A stretch of DNA of 64,000 bases, taken from contig NZ_JRKN01000006.1 of assembly GCF_000763905.1 (NCBI RefSeq), positions 124,001 to 188,000 on the forward strand. The letters are read 5' to 3'. Shown one piece after another: positions 1 to 13,622 of this stretch. This DNA comes from Paracoccus halophilus. GTDB lineage: Bacteria; Pseudomonadota; Alphaproteobacteria; Rhodobacterales; Rhodobacteraceae. Made by a program: the position numbers and the translations under genes. The notes below the pieces were generated by a model. It was not told the origin of the DNA and made no database searches. It was given only the letters and a program-made list of their open reading frames with translations. Positions within the stretch are counted from its first letter, which is position 1; each line of letters begins with the position of its first letter.

Positions 1-530
1 TTGTCGCGCGTGATGGTAAAGCGCAGGCCCACCTTGACGCCGCGCGACTTGCAGGCGCGCACCCCGTCCAGCGCCTGCTGATACGCCCCATCGACCCCGC
101 GGAACCAGTCGTTGACCGCGCCGATCCCGTCCAGCGAGATGCCCACATAGTCAAATCCCAGATCGGCCAGCCGGTCCACGTTTTCGGCATTGATCCTGGT
201 GCCGTTGGTGGACAGCGACAGGTGGCGAAAATCCAGCCGCCGGGCCTCGGCCGCCAGATCCCAGAAATCGAAGCGCGACAGCGGCTCGCCGCCCGACAGG
301 ATCAGGGCCGGGATGCGGAAATCCGACAGGTCGCGCAGCACCGCCATGGCCTGGTCATGGGTCAATTCGCCCGGAAATGGACGGTCGGCCGAGACCGTAT
401 AGCAATGGCGGCATTTCAGGTTGCAGCTGCGCGTGAGGTTCCAGATCACCACCGGCTTGACCGGGCCGCGACGCGGGCGCGGCGGCGTGGGGCTGCGAAG
501 CTGGTGCATGTATTGGGTCAGGCGGAACAT
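1..530 (-). CDS. nirJ: Heme d1 biosynthesis radical SAM protein NirJ (partial, C-terminus outside window)
   Basis: Only the first 176 or so residues are in the window; the reading frame runs off the left edge. The radical SAM cluster motif CxxxCxxC is at Cys36, Cys40 and Cys43 (CNLKCRHC), followed by a GGEPL motif that binds SAM. NirJ acts on the porphyrin during heme d1 synthesis (removal of propionate side chains, known for the family). The gene is the last visible member of the leftward nirS operon, 14 nt after nirH, which fits the Paracoccus order. The C-terminal SPASM-type cluster cannot be checked here. Confidence 0.93.
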   Translation of the reverse strand, partial: MFRLTQYMHQLRSPTPPRPRRGPVKPVVIWNLTRSCNLKCRHCYTVSADRPFPGELTHDQAMAVLRDLSDFRIPALILSGGEPLSRFDFWDLAAEARRLDFRHLSLSTNGTRINAENVDRLADLGFDYVGISLDGIGAVNDWFRGVDGAYQQALDGVRACKSRGVKVGLRFTITRD

Positions 531-544
531 GGGGCCTCCTTTTT

Positions 545-1027
545 TCAGCCAGCGCGCAGGCGCAGGCCGGTCTTTTTCAGGATCCGGGTGGAATACAGGA
601 TGTCGTCGGCGCGGCAGGCATCGCCCAGGATGTCGCGCAGTTCGGCGCGCTTGCTCTCGACCTCGGCGCGCGATGAGCCATGCAGCATGGCAAACAGGTT
701 ATAGCGCCAGACCGGCGCGCGCGGCCGCAGATAGCAATGGGTCACGAAATCCAGCGCCCCGATACGGTGGCCAAGATCCGATGCCTGCGCGTCATCGACA
801 TCCCAGACGCTCATGCCGTTGGCGGTCATGCCAAGCGCGTAATGGTTGGGCGCGATGGCGATGCGGCGAATGATGCCGCGGTCGCGCATCGCGGTAAGAC
901 GATAGATGACCTCGGCCTCGCTGAGATCCAGCGCGCGGGCAATCTGCTCATAGGGTCGGTCGGTCAGCGGCAGCCCGGCCTGGGTCGCCTCGATCAGACG
1001 GCGGTCGGTGCGGTCCAGATCGCTCAT
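545..1027 (-). CDS. nirH: NirH, siroheme decarboxylase subunit (Lrp/AsnC-like)
   Basis: This 160-aa protein has an AsnC/Lrp-type winged helix at its N-terminus ([18 protein letters not shown]) and an AsnC-like ligand fold behind it. In the nir pathway NirD/L/G/H together decarboxylate siroheme to didecarboxysiroheme; they are enzymes, not regulators. The start at 1027 overlaps the nirG stop in ATGA. An in-frame upstream extension was rejected because it lies inside nirG. Confidence 0.9.
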   Translation of the reverse strand: MSDLDRTDRRLIEATQAGLPLTDRPYEQIARALDLSEAEVIYRLTAMRDRGIIRRIAIAPNHYALGMTANGMSVWDVDDAQASDLGHRIGALDFVTHCYLRPRAPVWRYNLFAMLHGSSRAEVESKRAELRDILGDACRADDILYSTRILKKTGLRLRAG

Positions 1028-1497
1028 GCCCGCACCCGGAAATTGACATAGAATTCCTGCAACTTGGGGAACCTCCAGACGGTCAGGCCGGTCTCGGCCT
1101 GGATGCGGGCGGCGGTTTCCGCGATGCCCTCGGGGGTTTCGCTCGCCAGCACGAACCACATGTTCAATTCGTGGTCGCGGGCATAGTTATGCGCCACCTC
1201 GGGATGGGCGTTGACCAGATCCGCGATGCGGTCGAAATCCTCGGCCGGCGCGGCAAGCGCACAGAGGCAGAACGCCCCGCCCATCGCCGCCGCGTCGTAA
1301 AACGGCCCGAAGCGGGTGATCGCGCCGATCTCGCGCAGGCGGGACAGGCGCCGGATCAGTTCCCCGCCGGTCAGGCCCAGCGGTCTGGCTGCCTGATCGA
1401 AGGGATGCGGGCTCAGCGGAAAGCCCTCTTGCAGCGCGTTCAGGATGGCGCGGTCGGTGGCGTCCAGCGCCTCTTCGGGCAGGGTATGACGGGTCAT
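1024..1497 (-). CDS. nirG: NirG, siroheme decarboxylase subunit (Lrp/AsnC-like)
   Basis: This 157-aa paralogue of NirH and of both NirDL halves shows the same helix-turn-helix-like start (LDATDRAILNALQEGFPLSP) and a C-terminal AsnC-type domain containing the HELNMWFVLA stretch. It is assigned as NirG from its place between nirDL and nirH. ATGA overlaps on both sides (with nirDL at 1494-1497 and nirH at 1024-1027) imply translational coupling of all subunits of the siroheme decarboxylase. Confidence 0.88.
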   Translation of the reverse strand: MTRHTLPEEALDATDRAILNALQEGFPLSPHPFDQAARPLGLTGGELIRRLSRLREIGAITRFGPFYDAAAMGGAFCLCALAAPAEDFDRIADLVNAHPEVAHNYARDHELNMWFVLASETPEGIAETAARIQAETGLTVWRFPKLQEFYVNFRVRA

Positions 1498-2465
1498 GCC
1501 GCGACCTCGGTGATGATGGCGCCGCGTTGCCGGAAACAGCGGGTCGAGAACAGGATGCGATGCGGCACGCCCGCCAGTTCCGGCAGCGCCCGGGCACGGT
1601 CCAGCACCGCCATCGCCTCGGGGCGGGTGCGGGCGTGGATCATGCAGAACAGCGGCCAGTCCCAGAGCCCCGGTACCCGGCGCCGCTGATAGCACAGGGT
1701 GACGCCGGGCACGCGCGCCAGTGCCGTGCCGGCGGCGGCTATCGCCGCGTCGGGCAGGTGCCAGACGACCATGGCGTTTTCCCGCCAGCCAAGCGCGCGG
1801 TGGCGCACGATCACGCCGACGCGGGTCAGGATGCGCGCCCGGGCAAGCGCCGCGATCCGGGCGATGATCTCGGCCTCGTCGCGGGCCAGATCCTCGGCCA
1901 GCGCGGCAAAGGGGCGCGGCACCAGCGCCAGCCCGCTGGAGAGCGCCTGCATCAGCGGCCGGTCGCCCGGCCGCAGCGCCGACAGATCGGCGGGCCGGTC
2001 CAGCGCCATGCTGCGGCGCGGGCCGTCCAGCGGAAAGCCCAGATCGATATTGAAGGCGCGGACCAGCGGCAATGACAGTACCTGCAGCCGCGTCGCGGCC
2101 TCGATCCGGGCGAGGCTCGCGGCCAGCGCATCGGCGTCCGGCGCGGTGACCACCAGCCACAGGTTCCAGTCATCCTCGCGCAGATAGGAATGGTTCACGC
2201 CCGGCTCGGCCCCGGCCAGTGCCGCGACCTCGTCGATGCGCGCCGGCGGCACTCGCAGCGCGGCAAGGGTCGAGGCCCCGGCCGTGTTCGGCCGGCAGGT
2301 CGCGCCGACCCGCGCGATGCGCCCGGCCGCCTGCAGGCGGCACAGACGGTCGATCACCTCGGCCTCATCCCTGCCCAGCCGGGCGGCGATGGCGGCAAAG
2401 GGGCGCGGCACCAGCGGCAGGTCGCGCTGGAAATCGTCAAGCAGGCAGCGGTCCAGATCGTCCAT
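1494..2465 (-). CDS. nirD: NirD-NirL fusion, siroheme decarboxylase
   Basis: This 323-aa protein contains two tandem AsnC/Lrp-like units: residues 1 to about 150 (starting MDDLDRCLLDDFQRDLPLVP) and about 175 to 323 (RPLMQALSSGLALVPRPFAA onward). In Pseudomonas these are separate nirD and nirL; a fused nirDL is known from Paracoccus-type clusters. It catalyses siroheme decarboxylation with NirG/NirH. The start at 2465 lies 2 nt past the nirF stop; a longer upstream frame overlaps nirF and was not used. Confidence 0.88.
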   Translation of the reverse strand: MDDLDRCLLDDFQRDLPLVPRPFAAIAARLGRDEAEVIDRLCRLQAAGRIARVGATCRPNTAGASTLAALRVPPARIDEVAALAGAEPGVNHSYLREDDWNLWLVVTAPDADALAASLARIEAATRLQVLSLPLVRAFNIDLGFPLDGPRRSMALDRPADLSALRPGDRPLMQALSSGLALVPRPFAALAEDLARDEAEIIARIAALARARILTRVGVIVRHRALGWRENAMVVWHLPDAAIAAAGTALARVPGVTLCYQRRRVPGLWDWPLFCMIHARTRPEAMAVLDRARALPELAGVPHRILFSTRCFRQRGAIITEVAA

Positions 2466-2467
2466 GT

Positions 2468-3619
2468 TCACAGCCCCGTCCGATGCGCGCGGTCGGTAAA
2501 GAATATGCCCGAAGGCGCCTGCGCCGGAATTTCGCCCAGCAGCTCGTGGCTGCGGGCATCGCGGATTTCCACGCGGTTCTCGTCGCGGACGGACAGCCAC
2601 ACCTCGCGCCCGCGCGGGGCGAATTCCATGTGCAGGACGCCCTTGCCCGGGGTCAGCGTGTCGGTGACCTGCCGCGTCAGCACATCCACAACCTGCACCT
2701 TGTCATTGTCGGGCGGCGCGAAATTCACCCAGACCTCGCGCTTGTCGGGGCGGGCGACGGCAAAGACCGGCTGGCCGGCCAGATCGGTGCGGGCGATCTC
2801 AGACAGGGTCGCCGCATCGACCCAGAGCAACTGGTGCAGGCCCACGGCGGGCAGCGCATAGATGCCGTCCGCCAGCGTCCAGCCCTGAAGATGCGGCATC
2901 TTGTAGACCGGCAGATCGGGCTGGTCCTTGCCGTAATCGGGCAGAAAGCGCGTGGCCCGGGGCGGATCCTGCCACAGATCGACCGCCGTCAGCCCCTTTT
3001 CGCCGAAAAGCCCGACGATATAGGTGCGCCCGTCGCCGGTCAGCAGCGCGTCATAGGGGTTGGCGCCGATCCCCGTCAGCTTTGTGATCACAGGATCGGC
3101 CGGTTCGGCGGAATGATCCAGCAGCCAGACCTCTCCGGTATCCCAGGTGGCGACGACAAAGCGCCCGCCGGGCACATCCGCGATGCCCACGGTTTTCGAG
3201 CCCATGGGGATATCGGCAACCAGTTCCAGCGTCTCGGCATCGAACACCTTGACCCCGCCCGGCTCGTAGTTCGAGACCGCGACCAGCCGGCCATCGTCGG
3301 AAATCGCCCCGCCGATGGAATTGCCGGCCTGCACCACGCGATTGACGATGGCCCGCGTCAGGATATCGACCTTGGTCAGCCCGCCATCGCGCCCGAAGAC
3401 ATAGGCGAAACGCTCATCCGGGGAATAGACGAGGCTGGCATGGGACAGATCCCCCAGCCCCTCGATCCGGCCGATGGCGGCGCGTTCGCTGCGATCCACG
3501 ACCAGCAGCGAGCCGGCCTCGCGTTCGACGATCAGGCCCAGATCGCCGGTGCCGCGCAACTCCTCGGCACCGGCCGGAGCGATCAGCAGCATAAGCAGGG
3601 CGATGGCGCGAAAGATCAT
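2468..3619 (-). CDS. nirF: NirF, heme d1 biosynthesis protein (periplasmic beta-propeller)
   Basis: This 383-aa protein is homologous to the d1-binding propeller domain of NirS but lacks a cytochrome c domain. It begins with a hydrophobic signal sequence (MIFRAIALLMLLIAPAGAEE), so it is probably exported. NirF is required for a late step of heme d1 formation (dihydro-heme d1 handling is the accepted family role). The start overlaps the nirC stop by ATGA. Confidence 0.93.
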   Translation of the reverse strand: MIFRAIALLMLLIAPAGAEELRGTGDLGLIVEREAGSLLVVDRSERAAIGRIEGLGDLSHASLVYSPDERFAYVFGRDGGLTKVDILTRAIVNRVVQAGNSIGGAISDDGRLVAVSNYEPGGVKVFDAETLELVADIPMGSKTVGIADVPGGRFVVATWDTGEVWLLDHSAEPADPVITKLTGIGANPYDALLTGDGRTYIVGLFGEKGLTAVDLWQDPPRATRFLPDYGKDQPDLPVYKMPHLQGWTLADGIYALPAVGLHQLLWVDAATLSEIARTDLAGQPVFAVARPDKREVWVNFAPPDNDKVQVVDVLTRQVTDTLTPGKGVLHMEFAPRGREVWLSVRDENRVEIRDARSHELLGEIPAQAPSGIFFTDRAHRTGL

Positions 3620-3927
3620 GGCGTTTCCTTTTGCAGAAGGTAGTCGGCGATCCAGCGCGCCTCGTCCTCGGACAGAAGCGGACGCCAGCCGGGCATGGCG
3701 GTGCCGGGCATGCCGTCAAGGATCACGGTGGTCAGCTCGTCCGGGTCGCGCCCCGCCAGATCGGCGGGGGTGATGGCGCGGCCCAACCCGCCGGTCAGGC
3801 GCAGCCCGTGGCACGAGCCGCAATCCTGCCGGACCAGATGGCGCAATTCCTGCGCCCGGTCGGGCGTGACCGGGCCGGCGCCGGCGGGCAGCGCCAGAAC
3901 GGCCAGCACTGCCGCAAGCCTAGCCAT
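3616..3927 (-). CDS. nirC: NirC, small c-type cytochrome
   Basis: This 103-aa protein has a short signal peptide (residues 1-17) and one heme c motif CGSCH at Cys36/Cys39/His40; a Met-Pro-Gly-Trp stretch downstream (AMPGW) may supply the axial Met. NirC is thought to donate electrons to NirS or to act in d1 assembly. The chosen start overlaps nirE by 8 nt; a longer frame beginning deeper in nirE has no signal peptide and was rejected. Confidence 0.9.
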   Translation of the reverse strand: MARLAAVLAVLALPAGAGPVTPDRAQELRHLVRQDCGSCHGLRLTGGLGRAITPADLAGRDPDELTTVILDGMPGTAMPGWRPLLSEDEARWIADYLLQKETP

Positions 3928-4705
3928 GCGATGCCAGCTTGCAAAACGGCGCGGCGTCCAGCGCCGCAAGCGGCAGCGCCTCGTCCCGCGCCAGCCCGGC
4001 GACATGGCCGATAACGAACAGCACCGGCGCCGGCATCGGCTTGGCCTCAAGCGCGGCGGCGATCCCCGAAAGCGATGCGCTCAGGCGCTGCTCGCTGGCG
4101 GTGGTGGCGCGGGAAACCGCCAGCACCGGCAGATCGGCGGGCATGCCGTGGCGGATCAGCTGCGCCGCGATTTCGGCCATGTTCGCGGCGCCCATATAGA
4201 CGACCAGCGTGGTCTGCGGATCGGCGAGCGAGGCCCAGTCCAGATCCAGCGCCGCATCCCGCGCGCGGTGCCCGGTGACATAGCGCAAGCCGGTCGCCAA
4301 GCCGCGATGGGTCAGCGGAATGCCCGCCGACAGGGCTGCGCCCTGCGCGGCGGTAATGCCCGGAACCTGCTCGCAAGGGATGCCGGCGGCGATCAGCGCC
4401 TCGTATTCCTCGCCGCCGCGGCCGAAGATGGTCGGGTCGCCCCCTTTCAGCCGCGCGACGCAAAGCCCCGCGCTGGCCAGTTCGATCAGAAGCGCGTTGA
4501 TGCGCTCTTGCGGCACGGGATGAAAGCCCGCGGCCTTGCCGACCGAAATGCGCCGCGTGCCGGCGGGCACGCAACCCATGATTTCGCCGGAAACAAGGCG
4601 GTCGTAAACCACCACATCGGCCGATTGCAGCAGACGCAGCGCACGGACGGTCAGCAGTTCCGGGTCGCCCGGCCCCGCGCCGATAAGATGAACCCTGCCG
4701 GTCAT
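3920..4705 (-). CDS. nirE: NirE, uroporphyrinogen-III C-methyltransferase (SUMT)
   Basis: This 261-aa protein converts uroporphyrinogen III to precorrin-2 with SAM, the entry step of heme d1 synthesis. Visible SUMT signatures are VHLIGAGPGDPELLTVRA at the N-terminus, YDRLVS, LKGGDPTIFGRGGEE and VPGITAAQGAA. It has no CysG-like ferrochelatase half, as expected for the dedicated nir enzyme. It lies 69 nt after nirS, with a hairpin in the gap. Confidence 0.95.
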   Translation of the reverse strand: MTGRVHLIGAGPGDPELLTVRALRLLQSADVVVYDRLVSGEIMGCVPAGTRRISVGKAAGFHPVPQERINALLIELASAGLCVARLKGGDPTIFGRGGEEYEALIAAGIPCEQVPGITAAQGAALSAGIPLTHRGLATGLRYVTGHRARDAALDLDWASLADPQTTLVVYMGAANMAEIAAQLIRHGMPADLPVLAVSRATTASEQRLSASLSGIAAALEAKPMPAPVLFVIGHVAGLARDEALPLAALDAAPFCKLASHG

Positions 4706-4736
4706 CTGACACCCCCTATTGATTTCTTTCTGCCTG

Positions 4737-4760
4737 GGCGGGGGCGCGAACGCCCCTGCC
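4737..4760 (-). other. Intercistronic hairpin between nirS and nirE
   Basis: Read on the minus strand, a GC-rich 10-bp stem with one mismatch encloses a TTCG tetraloop. It starts 15 nt past the nirS stop and is not followed by a U-tract, so it is more likely an mRNA 3'-end stabiliser or partial terminator than a full terminator. This would let the abundant nirS message exceed that of the biosynthetic genes. Function is inferred. Confidence 0.5.
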
Positions 4761-4774
4761 TTGGTCGATACGGA

Positions 4775-8782
<4,008 letters not shown>

Positions 8783-8786
<4 letters not shown>

Positions 8787-9967
8787 AACCTGCATATCTT
8801 TTCAAGGCCGGCTGGCGCGTGTTCTTTCTGGCCGCCGGCATCTGGGCGATGATCTCGGTCGCGGTCTGGACCCTGTGGCTGGCCGGGCTGGGCGGCAGCG
8901 GCACGGGCGCGGGCGTCGCGCCGCAGCTTTGGCACGCGCATGAGATGATCTTTGGCTACGCGACGGCGGCGATGGGCGGGTTCTTCCTGACCGCGGTGCC
9001 GAACTGGACCGGCGCCAAGGCCGCGCCCGAGCGTTTCGTGATGCTGGTCGCGGGGCTGTGGCTGGCCGGGCGGCTGGCGGTGGCGCTGGCCGGGCTGCTG
9101 CCGCCGGTGCTGGTCGCGGCGATCGACCTGTCCTTTCTGCCGGTGCTGGCGGCCAAGGTGCTGACCCAGCTGATGGCCCGGCCCAAGCCGCAGAACATGA
9201 TGTTCCTGCTGCTGATCACCATGGTCTGGAGCGCCAATCTGCTGGTCCATCTGGAATGGCTGGGGCTGGCGGGAACCGAATGGCTGGGACTGCGCGGCGG
9301 ACTGCTGGCCATCGCCGCCATGATCGCCGCGCTTGGCGGTCGCGTGACCCCGGCATTCACCCGCAACGCCCTGATCCGCGCCGGGCGCGAGGATCGCCTG
9401 CCGGTCAGCCGCCCATGGCTGGACCTGCCCGGCACCGCGCTGCCGATCCTGACCGCGCTTGTCGTGCTGGCCGGCGCGCCCGATGCGATCGGCGGGATTC
9501 TGGCGATCGCGGCCGGGCTGGTCGCCGCCGCGCGGCTGTCGGGCTGGCGGCCGCTGGCGCTGCCCGGCCAGCCGATCGTCTGGGCGCTGCATCTGGGCTA
9601 TGCGATGCTGGCCCTGGGGCTTGTCGTCTGGGGGCTGGCGCAGCTGGGCTGGGGCAGCGAAACCGGCGCGCTGCACATCCTTGGCATCGGCGCCATCGGC
9701 GGCATGACGCTGGCAGTGATGAGCCGCGCCTCGCTGGGTCATAGCGGCCGGGCGCTGGTCGCGCCGCGTGCCGTCGCCATCGCCTATGGGCTGATCCCGC
9801 TGGCCGTGGCGCTGCGTTGGGCCGGCTCGGCCTTTGCGGCAAGCTTTTACCTGCCGGGGGTGATCGGCTCGGGCCTGCTCTGGTGCGCGGCCTTCGCGCT
9901 CTATCTCGGGGCGCTGTGGCCAATATTCTTCGAGCTCCGCCGGAACGAGGCGGAGGTCGCCGCATGA
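8783..9967 (+). CDS. nnrS: NnrS family heme/copper membrane protein
   Basis: This 394-aa, almost entirely hydrophobic multi-pass protein carries the NnrS signature LWHAHEMIFGYATAAMGGFF followed by LTAVPNWTGAK; its conserved histidines are candidate metal ligands. NnrS proteins are linked to NO stress resistance in denitrifiers. It overlaps nirI (ATGA) and nirX, so it is part of the nirI-nirX operon, where nirI and nirX are adjacent in the classical Paracoccus arrangement. Confidence 0.92.
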
Positions 9968-10872
9968 TGAACCGGCGCCGCTTTCTGACGCTGAGCGCCT
10001 GCGCGGCATGGCCGCTGCGCGCGTCGGCGGCGCCGCAGGAATGGCGCGGCCGCGCCATGGGCGCCGATGTCACGCTGCGCCTGCGCGGCGCCGGCCCAGC
10101 CCAGGCCCGCGCCTTTTTCACCGAGGCGGCGCGGCTTCTGGCCCATGTCGACAGCCAGTTTTCGCTGCATCGCAATTCGGATCTGGCGCGGCTCAATCGC
10201 GACGGATCGCTGCGGTTTCCCGATGACGACATGCTGGCGCTGCTGGAACTGTCGGATGAGCTGCATCGCGCGACCGGCGGCATGTTCGACCCCACCGTGC
10301 AGCCCCAATGGCTGGCCCGCGCGCGGGGCGAGAACGAAGAGGCCGCCCGCGCCCTGACCGGCTGGCAGCGGGTGGAACGGTCGCCGCGCGAAATCCGGCT
10401 GCGCCGCCCGGGCATGGCGCTGACCCTGAACGGGATCGCGCAGGGCTGGGCCGCCGACCGGCTGGCCGGCGCGGCCGCGCGCCACGATCTGACCGACCTG
10501 CTGATCGACACCGGCGAGATCCGCGCCATCGGCGCGCGCGGCTGGCGCGCCGGGCTGGCCGATGCGCAAGGCCGCCTGCACCGCCAGATCGTGCTGCGAT
10601 CCCGCGCCGTCGCCACCTCGTCGCCCGAAGGGACCCGGATCGGGCCCGGGCATGCGCCCCATATCCTGGCAGCCGATGGCCGCGCGCCGCTTTGGGACAC
10701 GATCTCGGTCAGCGCGCCCTCGGCGGCTTTGGCCGACGGGCTGTCGACTGCGCTCTGCCTGATGTCCCGGCAGGCGATGGATGCCGCCCTGCGGCGGCTG
10801 CCGCAATGCCGCCTCGAACTGGCTTTGCCACGGAAAAACGCGGCGGAAAAACCAGATAGCGCCGCTATTTGA
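9964..10872 (+). CDS. nirX: NirX, ApbE-family FAD:protein FMN transferase
   Basis: This 302-aa protein has a Tat-type start (MMNRRRFLTLSACAAWPL), an N-terminal FDPTVQP motif and the ApbE motif DTGEI at about residue 180. ApbE enzymes covalently attach FMN to Thr in target proteins; NirI upstream carries a matching site. A longer in-frame start inside nnrS was rejected because the Met-Met at 9964 precedes the Tat signal directly. The stop codon lies inside the downstream NNR box. Confidence 0.92.
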   Translation: MMNRRRFLTLSACAAWPLRASAAPQEWRGRAMGADVTLRLRGAGPAQARAFFTEAARLLAHVDSQFSLHRNSDLARLNRDGSLRFPDDDMLALLELSDELHRATGGMFDPTVQPQWLARARGENEEAARALTGWQRVERSPREIRLRRPGMALTLNGIAQGWAADRLAGAAARHDLTDLLIDTGEIRAIGARGWRAGLADAQGRLHRQIVLRSRAVATSSPEGTRIGPGHAPHILAADGRAPLWDTISVSAPSAALADGLSTALCLMSRQAMDAALRRLPQCRLELALPRKNAAEKPDSAAI

Positions 10873-10882
10873 CTTCGGTCAA
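10869..10882 (+). promoter_or_regulatory. NNR/FNR box upstream of norCBQD
   Basis: TTGACTTCGGTCAA is a perfect inverted repeat TTGAC-N4-GTCAA. Its centre is about 70 nt upstream of the norC start, and it overlaps the nirX stop codon. It is the expected site for NO-dependent activation of norCBQD by an NNR-type regulator. Confidence 0.88.
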
Positions 10883-10945
10883 TGAACGACTCGGGCCATG
10901 CGCCCAGTGAGGGGATACCCGCAATAACAGATAGGTACCCGCGTC

Positions 10946-11398
10946 ATGAGCGAGATCATGACCAAGAGCATGGCCCGGAACGTCTTTTATGGCGGCTCGA
11001 TCTTTTTCATCGTCGTCTTCGGCCTGCTTACTGTTCATAGCCATATCTACGCCCGCACCAAGGCCGTGGATGAAACGCAACTGACCGCCTCGGTCCGCGA
11101 GGGCAAGCATATCTGGGAACGGAATGCCTGCATCAATTGTCACACGCTTCTGGGTGAGGGTGCCTATTTCGCGCCGGAACTGGGCAATGTGATGAAACGC
11201 TGGGGCGTGCAGGACGATCCCGAGGCCGCCGTCGAAACGCTGAAAGGCTGGATGCAGGCCATGCCCACCGGCATCGAGGGGCGCCGCCAGATGCCCTTTT
11301 TCGACCTGACCGACGAGGAATTCCGGGCATTGTCCGACTTCCTGCTGTTCACCGGCACGATCAATACCCAGAACTGGCCGCCGAACGATGCCGGCTGA
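10946..11398 (+). CDS. norC: Nitric oxide reductase subunit C
   Basis: This 150-aa membrane-anchored cytochrome c of cNOR has one N-terminal transmembrane helix (about residues 13-30) and a heme c motif CINCH at Cys62/Cys65/His66. It passes electrons to NorB for reduction of NO to N2O. Length and the C-terminal TGTINTQNWPPNDAG are typical. The norB start is 12 nt downstream with a GGGG-rich ribosome site. Confidence 0.97.
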   Translation: MSEIMTKSMARNVFYGGSIFFIVVFGLLTVHSHIYARTKAVDETQLTASVREGKHIWERNACINCHTLLGEGAYFAPELGNVMKRWGVQDDPEAAVETLKGWMQAMPTGIEGRRQMPFFDLTDEEFRALSDFLLFTGTINTQNWPPNDAG

Positions 11399-11410
11399 GG
11401 GGGAAAAACG

Positions 11411-12799
11411 ATGAAATATCAATCACAACGCATTGCCTTTGCCTATATCATCTGCGCCATGGCCCTGTTCGCCATCCAGGTGTCGGTCGGGCTGCTGATG
11501 GGCTGGATCTATGTCAGCCCGAATTTCCTGTCCGAGCTTCTGCCCTTCAACATCGCGCGGATGCTGCACACCAACAGCCTGGTGGTCTGGCTGCTGCTGG
11601 GTTTCTTCGGCGCCACCTATTACATCCTGCCCGAGGAGACCGAGCGCGAGATCCATTCGCCCACGCTGGCCTATCTGCAGCTTGCGATCCTGGTGATCGG
11701 CACGCTGGGCGCGGTCATCACCTATGTCTTCGACCTGTTCCACGGCAACTGGCTGCTGGGCAAGGAAGGCCGCGAATTCCTTGAGCAGCCGAAATGGGTC
11801 AAGGTCGGCATCGCCGTCGCCGCCATCATCTTCATGTACAATGTCAGCATGACCGCGCTGAAGGGCCGTCGCACGGCGGTCACCAACGTGCTGCTGATGG
11901 GGCTGTGGGGGCTGGTGCTGCTGTGGCTCTTTGCCTTCTACAACCCGGCCAACCTGGTGCTGGACAAGCAATACTGGTGGTGGGTCATCCATCTGTGGGT
12001 GGAAGGCGTCTGGGAACTGATCATGGCCTCGATCCTGGCCTTCCTGATGCTGAAGCTGACCGGCGTGGACCGCGAGGTGGTCGAGAAATGGCTTTACGTC
12101 ATCGTCGCCACGGCGCTGTTCTCCGGCATTCTCGGCACCGGGCACCATTACTACTGGATCGGCCTGCCGGCATATTGGCAATGGGTCGGCTCGATCTTCT
12201 CGAGCTTCGAGATCGTGCCCTTCTTCGCGATGATGTCCTTCGCCTTCGTCATGGTCTGGAAGGGCCGGCGTGACCACCCGAACAAGGCCGCGCTGGTCTG
12301 GTCGCTGGGCTGCACGGTGCTGGCCTTTTTCGGGGCGGGTGTCTGGGGCTTCCTGCACACGCTGCACGGGGTGAACTATTACACCCACGGTACCCAGATC
12401 ACCGCCGCGCATGGGCACCTGTCCTTCTATGGCGCCTATGTCTGCCTGGTGCTGGCGCTGGTCAGCTATACCATGCCGATCATGCGCAACCGCGACCCCT
12501 ATAACCAGGTGCTGAACATGGTCTCGTTCTGGCTGATGTCCTCGGGGATGGTGTTCATGACCGTGACGCTGACCTTCGCGGGCGCGATCCAGACCCATAT
12601 GCAGCGGGTCGTCGGCGACTATTACATGGAGGTTCAGGACGGGCTGGTGCTGTTCTACTGGATGCGCTTCGGCTCTGGTCTGGCGGTGGTGATCGGGGCG
12701 CTCCTGTTCATCTATTCGGTCATGTTCCCGCGCCGCGAGGTGGTCGAGGCCGGCCCGATCCAGAAACACAAGGACGGCCATCTGGAGGCCGCGGAGTAA
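11411..12799 (+). CDS. norB: Nitric oxide reductase subunit B
   Basis: This 462-aa catalytic subunit is a heme-copper oxidase relative with twelve expected membrane helices. Conserved histidines for heme b, heme b3 and FeB lie in LHTNSLVVW, WVIHLWVEGVWE, GTGHHYYWIG and AHGHLSFYGAY. The glutamates in the VEGVWE and SFEIVPF stretches match those needed for NO reduction. It forms the cNOR complex with NorC in the inner membrane. Confidence 0.98.
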   Translation: MKYQSQRIAFAYIICAMALFAIQVSVGLLMGWIYVSPNFLSELLPFNIARMLHTNSLVVWLLLGFFGATYYILPEETEREIHSPTLAYLQLAILVIGTLGAVITYVFDLFHGNWLLGKEGREFLEQPKWVKVGIAVAAIIFMYNVSMTALKGRRTAVTNVLLMGLWGLVLLWLFAFYNPANLVLDKQYWWWVIHLWVEGVWELIMASILAFLMLKLTGVDREVVEKWLYVIVATALFSGILGTGHHYYWIGLPAYWQWVGSIFSSFEIVPFFAMMSFAFVMVWKGRRDHPNKAALVWSLGCTVLAFFGAGVWGFLHTLHGVNYYTHGTQITAAHGHLSFYGAYVCLVLALVSYTMPIMRNRDPYNQVLNMVSFWLMSSGMVFMTVTLTFAGAIQTHMQRVVGDYYMEVQDGLVLFYWMRFGSGLAVVIGALLFIYSVMFPRREVVEAGPIQKHKDGHLEAAE

Positions 12800-12802
12800 G
12801 TG

Positions 12803-13615
12803 ATGAACGCGCATGTGAAACCCCAAGCGAAAGGGGCGGCCGACGCCCCTTTCTATCTGCCGCATGCCGACGAGGTCGCGGTGTTCGAGGCCGCCGCCGC
12901 CAACGACCTGCCGGTCCTGCTGAAAGGCCCGACCGGCTGCGGCAAGACCCGCTTCGTCAGCCATATGGCCGCCCGCCTGGGCCGGCGGCTTTATACCGTC
13001 GCCTGCCATGACGACCTGTCCGCCGCCGATCTGATCGGCCGCTATCTGCTCAAGGGCGGCGAAACCGTCTGGACCGACGGCCCGCTGACCCGCGCCGTGC
13101 GCGAGGGCGCGATCTGCTATCTCGACGAGGTGGTCGAGGCGCGCAAGGACGTGACCGTGGTTCTGCACCCGCTGACCGACGACCGCCGCATCCTGCCCAT
13201 CGACCGCACCGGCGAAGAGATTGAGGCCGCGCCCGGCTTCATGCTGGTCGCCAGCTACAACCCCGGCTACCAGAACATCCTGAAAACGCTGAAACCCTCG
13301 ACCCGGCAGCGGTTTCTGGCGATGGAGTTCGATTTCCCCGCGCCCGAGCGAGAAATCCAGATCGTGGCGCGCGAAAGCGGCCTGGACCCCGAGCGCGTCA
13401 AGGGGCTGGTGCGGCTGGCGGGCAAGATCCGCGGCCTCAAGGGCCAGGACCTGGAGGAAGGCGTCTCGACCCGGCTGGTGGTCTATGCCGCCACGCTGAT
13501 CGCCCGGGGCATGGGCATCGACCGCGCCATCGAGGCGACGATGATCGAGCCGCTGACCGATGACGACGAAACCAAGCGCGGCTTGCGCGACCTGTCGGCG
13601 GCGGTGTTCGGCTGA
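12803..13615 (+). CDS. norQ: NorQ, MoxR-type AAA+ ATPase for NO reductase activation
   Basis: This 270-aa AAA+ protein has a Walker A at residues 42-49 (GPTGCGKT) and a Walker B-like YLDEVVEA. NorQ/CbbQ proteins work with a von Willebrand A partner (NorD) to insert or activate the non-heme iron of NorB. An overlapping GTG at 12800 could also start it, directly after the norB stop. norD follows 7 nt downstream. Confidence 0.95.
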   Translation: MNAHVKPQAKGAADAPFYLPHADEVAVFEAAAANDLPVLLKGPTGCGKTRFVSHMAARLGRRLYTVACHDDLSAADLIGRYLLKGGETVWTDGPLTRAVREGAICYLDEVVEARKDVTVVLHPLTDDRRILPIDRTGEEIEAAPGFMLVASYNPGYQNILKTLKPSTRQRFLAMEFDFPAPEREIQIVARESGLDPERVKGLVRLAGKIRGLKGQDLEEGVSTRLVVYAATLIARGMGIDRAIEATMIEPLTDDDETKRGLRDLSAAVFG

Positions 13616-13622
13616 GGCGGAA

